From an uncultured Clostridia bacterium (GTDB lineage Bacteria > Bacillota > Clostridia > Oscillospirales > Ruminococcaceae), in contig CAMEPN010000006.1 of NCBI GenBank assembly GCA_945931735.1, positions 1 to 18,531 of the forward strand: a DNA stretch of 18,531 nucleotides, in the 5' to 3' direction. The number at the start of each line of letters is the position of its first letter. Within the stretch, counting starts at the first letter, position 1. The notes under the pieces were generated by a model. That model saw only the letters and a list, made by a program, of their open reading frames with translations, was not told the origin of the DNA and made no database searches. The position numbers were made by a program, and so were the translations under genes. Positions 13,566 through 18,531 of this stretch are shown piece by piece.

Positions 13566-14117
13566 ATGACGGATTTTTCTTCTATGAGCGATGAGGAGCT
13601 GCTTAGCGGCTCACGCGATAACGGCGAAACCGCAGAGCTTATCTCAAGGTATTTGAAGCTGGTTTTTGCCATTGCGCGGCGGTATTCCCGCGACGCAGAC
13701 TACGAAGAGCTTGTTTCCGACGGAATGCAGGCGCTGCTCTCCGCCATAAGCGGGTACGATTGCGAAAAAGGCTCGTTTGCCGCTTTTGCACAGACTTGTA
13801 TCGCTAACCGCATGAAAAATACGGTAGACCGTTCCGCAAAGCGCGCCGCAAGGTTCGCCGACGAGGACGAGATGATGGAAATGGCGGATCTCTCACCATC
13901 TCCCGAGGAGCGCGTTATCGCCCGCGAAAGCACAGAGGAATTCCGCAGGGGTATGCGAACGGAGCTTACCGATATGGAACGCAGGTGCCTTGAGGGCGTA
14001 ATAATGGGGCTTTCATACGCCGAAATTGCCGAGAGGACAGGCGAGGACAGGAAATCAGTGGACAACGCCATAGCGAGGGCGCGCGCAAAGCTCCGCAGGC
14101 GGTTCCCTAAAACATGA
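13566..14117 (+). CDS. RNA polymerase sigma-70 family factor, SigH-like
   Basis: A 183-residue alternative sigma factor lacking a long region 3. Region 2 spans about residues 24-92 (LISRYLKLVFAIARRY, then a DYEELVSDGMQALLSAI core-binding helix). Region 4 spans about 130-180 with helix-turn-helix YAEIAERTGEDRKSVDNAIARARAKL. The KSVDNAIARA-type recognition helix and the preceding LSPSPEERVIARE resemble Bacillus SigH, which drives early sporulation and competence genes, though this protein is about 35 residues shorter. The ribosome site is weak (GGTAG), and a TTG six bases upstream is an alternative start. The promoter is near consensus, so strong transcription and weak initiation are combined. 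The zinc-ribbon gene downstream may be cotranscribed. Confidence 0.85.
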   Translation: MTDFSSMSDEELLSGSRDNGETAELISRYLKLVFAIARRYSRDADYEELVSDGMQALLSAISGYDCEKGSFAAFAQTCIANRMKNTVDRSAKRAARFADEDEMMEMADLSPSPEERVIARESTEEFRRGMRTELTDMERRCLEGVIMGLSYAEIAERTGEDRKSVDNAIARARAKLRRRFPKT

Positions 14118-14203
14118 CCCAATAGCTTAATTTCAGAGCGTTGTTTATCAAAGGTGTCGGTGTAAATCCGACTGGGCAAAAAAATTTTTAAGAGGTATTA
14201 CTT

Positions 14204-14479
14204 ATGTACACTGACAAGACTTTAAAGTGCAAGGACTGCGGCGCAGACTTCGTTTTCACAGCAGGTGAGCAGGAATTCTACGCTGAAAAGGGCTTCGTAA
14301 ACGAGCCCCAGAGATGCAAGGCTTGCCGCGACGCTAAGAAGAACGCAGGCAGAGGTGCGAGAACCTTCTTTGAGGCTACCTGTGCTAACTGCGGCGGCGT
14401 TGCAAGAGTTCCCTTCGAGCCCAAGGGCGACAGACCCGTTCTTTGCAGCGAGTGCTTCGCTAAGCAGAGAGGCGAGTAA
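14204..14479 (+). CDS. Small zinc-ribbon protein with four CxxC motifs
   Basis: A 91-residue cytoplasmic protein with two zinc knuckle units: Cys9/Cys12 with Cys38/Cys41, and Cys60/Cys63 with Cys81/Cys84. The first half (KCKDCGADFVFTAGEQEFYAEKGF.NEPQRCKACR) matches the widespread Firmicute zinc-ribbon family often called probable zinc-ribbon domain (zf-trcl type). The second half (FEATCANCGG.ARVPFEPKGDRPVLCSECF) is the usual CxxC-type partner. Function is unknown; nucleic-acid binding is a guess. AGAGG precedes the ATG. Codon use looks highly optimised (for example AAGGCTTGC, GCTAAG), suggesting strong expression. It lies 86 nt after the sigma factor without a visible promoter and ends at a strong terminator. 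Confidence 0.9.
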   Translation: MYTDKTLKCKDCGADFVFTAGEQEFYAEKGFVNEPQRCKACRDAKKNAGRGARTFFEATCANCGGVARVPFEPKGDRPVLCSECFAKQRGE

Positions 14480-14527
14480 TTCGCCGAGCCGAAATAACAA
14501 CGTTCCGGTCAAGCATTAAAACCTTAA

Positions 14528-14560
14528 ACAGCCGTGCAGAAGTGCACGGTTGTTTTTTTT
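14528..14560 (+). terminator. Rho-independent terminator after the zinc-ribbon gene
   Basis: ACAGCCGTGCA, loop GAAG, TGCACGGTTGT, then eight T. It is a strong terminator 48 nt past the stop codon. Confidence 0.95.
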
Positions 14561-14662
14561 GCGTAAATTTTGCTCGGACACTGTTCCGAAAGTCGCACAG
14601 CCGTTTTCGGCGTTTTTTAGTAAAAATTGCCGCTTCCCTTTTCACAGAATATTCAGAGCGTT

Positions 14663-14694
14663 TACACACATTATACCGTTATAGTGTGTATAAT
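14663..14694. promoter_or_regulatory. Inverted repeat overlapping a second TATAAT, upstream of the GH26 gene
   Basis: TACACAC (14663-14669) and GTGTGTA (14684-14690) form a 7-bp inverted repeat around two TTATA copies. A TATAAT at 14689-14694 overlaps the right arm but has no good -35. It could be an operator or a minor promoter. The rest of the 346-nt gap 14480-14825 holds only the terminator and the promoter at 14748-14776. Confidence 0.35.
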
Positions 14695-14747
14695 ACGCTT
14701 ACAGAACCTGAACAGCACCGTGTTCCGCCGAAAAAGATAATTGCCTC

Positions 14748-14776
14748 TTGATTTTTTTCAATTTATACTGTATAAT
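14748..14776 (+). promoter_or_regulatory. Promoter of the GH26 gene
   Basis: TTGATT (14748-14753), 17-nt spacer, TATAAT (14771-14776), about 50 nt before the ATG at 14826. Confidence 0.85.
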
Positions 14777-14825
14777 AGCTTTGTTTATGTCATAGTACAA
14801 CAGTACGGTATCACGGAGGTGCGAT

Positions 14826-15947
14826 ATGGGTTACAGGACGGATTTTGACGCGCTGATGAAAGCGCTCGACAACAGGGAAATTTCGGCGGACAGGCTTGTC
14901 ACCGACGACCCTACGCCAAACACGAAAAGACTTTTCGATTTTCTGAAAGCGTGCAAAGGAAAAAAATACATCTCGGGACAGCAGTATCTTTTTGAAAGCG
15001 AGCTTGAGGACCTTGTCTACTACAACGCCTGCGGAAAGCTCCCCGCGATACGCGGCTATGATTTCATGGGAATAAGCGGGCTGGGCGGCGGCTACGATCA
15101 GATAAACCGCGCGCTCGACTGGGCAAGACGCTGCGGCGGCATACTCACGATGTGCTGGCACTGGTACGCGCCGGACGATATGAATGACATTCATAAGTCG
15201 TCCTCCTTTTACTACAAAACCACGGGATATGACCACAAAACAAGCTTCGACATCATTCGCGCAGTCACCGACGGCACGCCCGAAAACGACTTCATTATCC
15301 GTGAGATAGACATGGTCGCAGAGGCGCTCAAGGTCTTTCGTGACGAGGATATCCCCGTCCTCTGGCGTCCGCTTCACGAGGCGAACGGAAACTGGTTCTG
15401 GTGGGGAAACCGCGGCGAGGAAAGCGTCGCCGCATACAAAAAGCTCTGGTACACGATCTTCGACCGTTTCATGAATTACCACAAACTCACTAATTTAATC
15501 TGGGTGTGGAACGGGCAGAATAAGTGCATGGCGGTGCACCCGAATACATTCGACATAGTCGGCGAGGACATCTACACCGACCCGCCAACGCACGCGTCGC
15601 AGCTCGAAAAGTACCGCGAGGTGACTAGCTATACTTTCGGAAAGCTCGCAACGCTCTCCGAATGCGGCGCTATACCCGACCCCGATGAAATGCAGCGCGA
15701 CGGCGCGGAATGGCTGTGGTGGCTGCCGTGGTGGGGCGGATTTGTCTACGAAACGGGCGAGCGCGGCAGACCTGTCCTCGACGAAAACGGCTTCCCGAAG
15801 CCCGCGTCGAAGTATATGGACGAGGAGTTTATCCGCCGCGTTTTCAACGACCCGCGCGTTGTTACCCTTGAGGACATACCGTGGCGCGACAAGGAGAAAT
15901 ATTCCCTCCCCGCGCCGCTTTTGAAGCACCTCGCAAAGCATGACTGA
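14826..15947 (+). CDS. Glycoside hydrolase family 26, beta-mannanase-like
   Basis: A 373-residue (beta/alpha)8 hydrolase of GH26, the family of endo-beta-1,4-mannanases. The expected acid/base Glu185 lies in VLWRPLHEANGNWFWWG (residues 178-194). The nucleophile Glu279 lies in LATLSECGAIPDPD. Other GH26 features are GILTMCWHWYAP (105-116), WVWNGQ (226-231) and AEWLWWLPWWGGF. The many Trp residues fit a sugar-binding cleft. There is no signal peptide or carbohydrate-binding module, so the enzyme should act inside the cell on imported manno-oligosaccharides. GGAGGTGCGAT precedes the ATG. It has its own promoter; the two lipoprotein genes follow on the same strand after 75 nt. Specificity within GH26 (mannan, xylan or mixed glucan) is not certain. 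Confidence 0.9.
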   Translation: MGYRTDFDALMKALDNREISADRLVTDDPTPNTKRLFDFLKACKGKKYISGQQYLFESELEDLVYYNACGKLPAIRGYDFMGISGLGGGYDQINRALDWARRCGGILTMCWHWYAPDDMNDIHKSSSFYYKTTGYDHKTSFDIIRAVTDGTPENDFIIREIDMVAEALKVFRDEDIPVLWRPLHEANGNWFWWGNRGEESVAAYKKLWYTIFDRFMNYHKLTNLIWVWNGQNKCMAVHPNTFDIVGEDIYTDPPTHASQLEKYREVTSYTFGKLATLSECGAIPDPDEMQRDGAEWLWWLPWWGGFVYETGERGRPVLDENGFPKPASKYMDEEFIRRVFNDPRVVTLEDIPWRDKEKYSLPAPLLKHLAKHD

Positions 15948-16022
15948 AACTTACCGGAGCAAATGACATTATACAGATATCTGACAGATAAAGAACAAAA
16001 GAACAGGAAAGGAAGCATACTT

Positions 16023-16646
16023 ATGAAGAAACTCCTTGCGGCGGCAGCGATACTGTCCATAGCGGCATTCGCAGGCTGTTCCGCGAACAACAACAATTCT
16101 GCCGACAGCTCTTCCGAAGCGGTATCCGATACCTCGTCCGCTTCGTCCGAAAGCACGTCCGATACAACGTCCGAAAGCAGCTCCGACGCCGAAAGTGAAA
16201 CTGCTCCCGCCGAAAGCGGAACGTCCGAGGACACCTCTGACGAAAATGTTTCCGAAAGCAGGGCGGCGGAGTATGCCGAAGCGGCGCTCGGCGCGGCGCA
16301 GTGGCCCGATATGGAGCTTATCACCGAGGAAACTGCCGACGCGGCATATTCCTTTATGGGGATAGACCTCTCGCTCTGCGAGGACTACTATGTTGCTCTC
16401 CCCTATACGAGCGTTGACCTTGCGCGAATTGTCATCGTTAAGCCCTCCGAGGGCAACGAGGAAACGGTGAAGTCGCAGGTCGATTCCCACTTCGACTATA
16501 TCAAGACCTCCGCGGCGGATTATCCCACTCAGGAGGCGGTAGTCGACGGCTCGGTTTCGGGCGAAACGGCTGACGGCTACTATTATATTTTTGTAAGCGA
16601 AAACGGCTCGGCAGCGGCTGACGCTGTCGCAGCAATGGAGGTTTGA
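16023..16646 (+). CDS. DUF4358-type lipoprotein, copy 1
   Basis: A 207-residue exported lipoprotein. The signal peptide ends in lipobox FAGC with Cys19. A Ser/Thr/Glu/Asp-rich linker runs from about residue 20 to 80. The C-terminal domain (about 80-207) has LCEDYYVALPYTSVDLARIVIVKP and a QVDSHFDYIKT helix, then GYYYIFVSENGSAA, the layout of DUF4358 proteins common in Clostridia. The function of that family is unknown. GGAAAGGAAG precedes the ATG at 16023; the in-frame ATG at 15963 would put about 20 charged residues before the signal peptide and is rejected. It is followed after 2 nt by a paralogue. Confidence 0.82.
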   Translation: MKKLLAAAAILSIAAFAGCSANNNNSADSSSEAVSDTSSASSESTSDTTSESSSDAESETAPAESGTSEDTSDENVSESRAAEYAEAALGAAQWPDMELITEETADAAYSFMGIDLSLCEDYYVALPYTSVDLARIVIVKPSEGNEETVKSQVDSHFDYIKTSAADYPTQEAVVDGSVSGETADGYYYIFVSENGSAAADAVAAMEV

Positions 16647-16648
16647 TC

Positions 16649-17263
16649 ATGAAAAGAATAATCACATTATCCGTAATTTTATCCGCGCTCGCTCTGGCAG
16701 TAACGGGCTGCTCCAACAACGCGAACAACTCCTCTTCCAACAGCTCCGAGGCTACCTCCTCGGTAACTTCCACAAGCGAGGCTACTTCCGAAACATCAAA
16801 CACATCGGAAACCGCTCCTGCCGACACAGGCGATACGGCTGACACCAACGAAACAGCCGAGGTTCCCTCAAATGCGGACACACGCGCGGCGCAGTATGCC
16901 GAGGCAGCTCTCGGCGCGGTTGAATGGCCCGCAATGATGGAGGTCACCGATGCCGAGGAAGCAATGCTTCAGTTCAGCATTGACCCCGCGCTCTGCGAGG
17001 AGTTCTATTTCTCAGGCAACATGATGAGCGTACACCTCAACAGAATCCTCATCGCGAAGCCCGCGGCAGGCAGCGAGGAAGTTCTCAGAGAGCAGTTCGA
17101 CAGCTACTGGGCATACCTTAACGACATGGAAAAGGAAAGCCTTTACGAGGCTCAGGCGGCTTCCCTCGCGGGAATGGTTCGCGGCGAAACCTCCGACGGC
17201 TACTATTATATCATCGTTCACGAGGACGGCACAGCCGCAGAAGAGGCTCTGCTCGCGCTCTGA
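16649..17263 (+). CDS. DUF4358-type lipoprotein, copy 2 (tandem paralogue)
   Basis: A 204-residue lipoprotein with lipobox VTGC (Cys21), a Ser/Thr/Glu-rich linker to about residue 75, and a C-terminal domain clearly related to the gene before it. Shared positions include RAAxYAEAALGAxxWPxM, LCExxY, the RIxIxKPxxGxEE segment, a QxDSxxxYxxxxE helix and GETxDGYYYIxVxEDG. The ATG at 16649 is 2 nt after the stop of copy 1, with GGAGG inside the end of copy 1, so translation is coupled. The domains have diverged more than the shared framework, suggesting an old duplication. A strong terminator follows at 17284. Function is unknown. Confidence 0.82.
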   Translation: MKRIITLSVILSALALAVTGCSNNANNSSSNSSEATSSVTSTSEATSETSNTSETAPADTGDTADTNETAEVPSNADTRAAQYAEAALGAVEWPAMMEVTDAEEAMLQFSIDPALCEEFYFSGNMMSVHLNRILIAKPAAGSEEVLREQFDSYWAYLNDMEKESLYEAQAASLAGMVRGETSDGYYYIIVHEDGTAAEEALLAL

Positions 17264-17283
17264 TAACTAGGTAACAGGATTTT

Positions 17284-17310
17284 GGCGGGGACAGCTGTTC
17301 CCGCCTTTTT
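17284..17310 (+). terminator. Rho-independent terminator after the lipoprotein pair
   Basis: Near-perfect inverted repeat GGCGGGGACAG/CTGTTCCCGCC (one G-T pair) followed by TTTTT. Confidence 0.93.
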
Positions 17311-17344
17311 ATGAAAAACACCGTCCCTTTCCCGCTTGGCGGTA

Positions 17345-17373
17345 TTGACAAAAATAAAAATGCGTGATATAAT
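17345..17373 (+). promoter_or_regulatory. SigA-type promoter of the T-box/proS unit
   Basis: TTGACA (17345-17350), 17-nt spacer, TATAAT (17368-17373): consensus at both hexamers. Confidence 0.93.
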
Positions 17374-17379
17374 ATGTGG

Positions 17380-17642
17380 GTAAAGCTGTGAGAAGAAACA
17401 GTAGGCGCGGGAACCCTTTCAGAGAGGCGGCGTGTGGTGCGAGCCGTCGGGGAGAAAGCTGCCGAACCCATCTTTGAGCGCGCCCCGAACCGCGTTTTCG
17501 CGGAGTAGGCGGCGACGGCGCCCGCCGTTATCGGGAAAGCCGGTGTGAATGCCGGCGGAGTGCGGAGCTATCCGAATTCAGGTGGTACCGCGGACGTTTG
17601 CTCGTTCGCCCTGAGCCGTATAACGCGGCTCGGGGCTTTTTT
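17380..17642 (+). ncRNA. T-box leader (proline-specific) upstream of proS
   Basis: A tRNA-sensing T-box leader of about 260 nt. The T-box AGGTGGTACCGCG is at 17580-17592. Its TGGT would pair with the ACCA end of uncharged tRNA-Pro. Stem I lies between about 17383 and 17500; it holds GGGAGAAAGCTGCCGAACCC with the specifier region near GAACCCATCTTTGAG (about 17464-17478). The specifier reads CCC or CCA depending on alignment, and both are proline codons. The leader ends in a terminator (17608-17642) that the T-box sequence would convert to an antiterminator when uncharged tRNA-Pro binds. It directly precedes prolyl-tRNA synthetase. Confidence 0.95.
17608..17642 (+). terminator. Regulated terminator of the T-box
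   Basis: GCCCTGAGCCG pairs with CGGCTCGGGGC (one T-G pair), loop about 7 nt, then TTTTTT. It lies 16 nt past the T-box sequence and 38 nt before the proS ATG. Confidence 0.93.
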
Positions 17643-17680
17643 ACTGCCCTCTGACCGCTCAAACGAAAGGAAGAAATAAA

Positions 17681-18531
17681 ATGAAACTCGAAAAACTGGT
17701 TGGCGACCGCTTTAAGCAGCGCCCCTCCGACTGTCAGATAGACAGCCATGCCCTCATGGTACGCGGCGGATACATCAAGTACGTCGCAAACGGAATTTAC
17801 TCCAACTTCATGCCGCTCAAGCGCATCACCCGCAAGATAGAGCAGATAATCCGCGAGGAAATGGACGCTATCGACGGGCAGGAGGTAATGTTCCCCGTAG
17901 TTATGCCCGCGAGCCTGTGGCAGGAGAGCGGCAGATATGAGTCTATCGGCAGCGAGCTGCTGCGCTTTAACGACAGAAACAAGCAGCCCATGGTGCTCGG
18001 AATGACCCACGAAGAAGCAGCGGTGCAGCTCGTGCGCGAATACGCGAACAGCTACTCCAAATACCCCTTTATGATATATCAGATACAGACCAAGTTCCGC
18101 GACGAGGCGCGTCCCCGCGGCGGTCTTATCCGCGTGCGCGAATTTACCATGAAGGACGCATACTCCTTCCATACCTCGCAGGAGGATCTCGAGCAGTATT
18201 ACGACCGCTGCCACAAGGCATATGAGCGCATTTACGCGCGCTGCGGCGTTCCGGAGGTAATTTCCGTCGCGTCCGACAGCGGCATGATGGGCGGAAGCAT
18301 CTCTCACGAATTTATGCTGCTCACCCCCGTCGGAGAGGACAGCATCGCAATATGCAAGCACTGCGGCTACCGCGCTAACATGGAGGCTGCGGAAAGCATA
18401 ATCACGAACACCCGCGACGAGGTGTCCGAGCCGCTTACCGAAGTCCACACCCCCGATATCCACACTATCGAGGACATCTGCGCGTTCCTCAAGACGCCGA
18501 CCGAGAAGTCCTGCAAGGCAGTCGTTTACCA
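17681..18531 (+). CDS. proS: Prolyl-tRNA synthetase, N-terminal part (runs off window)
   Basis: Class II aminoacyl-tRNA synthetase that charges tRNA-Pro; 283 residues are visible and the frame is open to the end of the window. Motif 1 lies around PLKRITRKIEQIIREEMDAIDGQEVMFPVV, and motif 2 is FRDEARPRGGLIRVREFTMKDAYSFH. GMTHEEAAVQLVREY is the ProRS-typical ATP-site region. After about residue 225 the sequence enters the insertion (editing) domain of bacterial-type ProRS (ICKHCGYRANMEAAE, then TPTEKSCKAV). The ATG at 17681 follows GAAAGGAAG. It is controlled by the proline T-box just upstream. This is the long bacterial type, not the short archaeal/eukaryotic type. Confidence 0.96.
   Translation, partial: MKLEKLVGDRFKQRPSDCQIDSHALMVRGGYIKYVANGIYSNFMPLKRITRKIEQIIREEMDAIDGQEVMFPVVMPASLWQESGRYESIGSELLRFNDRNKQPMVLGMTHEEAAVQLVREYANSYSKYPFMIYQIQTKFRDEARPRGGLIRVREFTMKDAYSFHTSQEDLEQYYDRCHKAYERIYARCGVPEVISVASDSGMMGGSISHEFMLLTPVGEDSIAICKHCGYRANMEAAESIITNTRDEVSEPLTEVHTPDIHTIEDICAFLKTPTEKSCKAVVY

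Noticed and set aside
14156..14172. GTCGG/CCGAC hairpin with GGTGTAAATCCGAC between sigma and zinc-ribbon genes, looking like a cobalamin-type fragment
   Set aside because: Only a 5-bp stem and none of the remaining riboswitch core is present in the 86-nt gap.
17528..18463. Minus-strand open frame of 311 codons over the T-box and proS
   Set aside because: It is antisense to a conserved synthetase and a T-box leader.

Overview
The window looks like a chromosomal segment from a low-to-moderate-GC Firmicute of the class Clostridia, probably of the gut Ruminococcaceae/Oscillospiraceae type. This is inferred from style, not from a database search. The signs are strong AGGAGG ribosome sites, TTGACA/TATAAT promoters with 17-nt spacers, Cys-lipoproteins with Ser/Thr/Glu-rich linkers, an IreB-family protein, a DivIVA-like protein, a SigH-like sigma factor and a T-box leader. 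No rRNA, tRNA, CRISPR array or recognisable transposase was found.

Layout. (1) 1-4.4 kb is a pyrimidine/hydantoin-type locus: the start of a dihydropyrimidinase gene (minus), an ABC permease and a substrate-binding lipoprotein (plus), then a second permease and an ATPase (minus) behind a strong promoter and a terminator-like leader hairpin. The plus-strand pair looks rearranged. The permease has lost its start by an apparent frameshift. The binding protein carries its C-terminal part before its N-terminal part. A well-formed minus-strand gene start just after the other permease is cut off after about a dozen codons. (2) 4.6-5.3 kb: a cytidylate-kinase-like gene with its own promoter and terminator. 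(3) 5.4-10.5 kb: a complete branched-chain-amino-acid-type ABC importer transcribed as binding protein, livH, livM, livG, livF, with a highly structured spacer between binding protein and livH. (4) 10.6-13.4 kb: ireB diverges from an operon of a DivIVA-like coiled-coil protein with a very long acidic tail and an orphan beta subunit of class I fumarate hydratase. (5) 13.5-14.6 kb: a SigH-like sigma factor followed by a small four-CxxC zinc-ribbon protein. (6) 14.7-17.3 kb: a GH26 mannanase-like enzyme without signal peptide and two tandem paralogous lipoproteins of DUF4358 type. (7) 17.3 kb to the end: a proline T-box leader and the first part of prolyl-tRNA synthetase.

How the genes fit together. 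The first block would import a pyrimidine-like or related nitrogen compound through a NitT/TauT-type ABC system and open its ring with dihydropyrimidinase. The liv block imports amino acids. The rest is housekeeping: cell-pole/envelope signalling, regulation, mannan breakdown and tRNA charging. The most unusual part is the rearranged 0.5-2.6 kb region. It may be a real inversion with a permuted binding protein, or an assembly artefact; reads across the junctions would decide.
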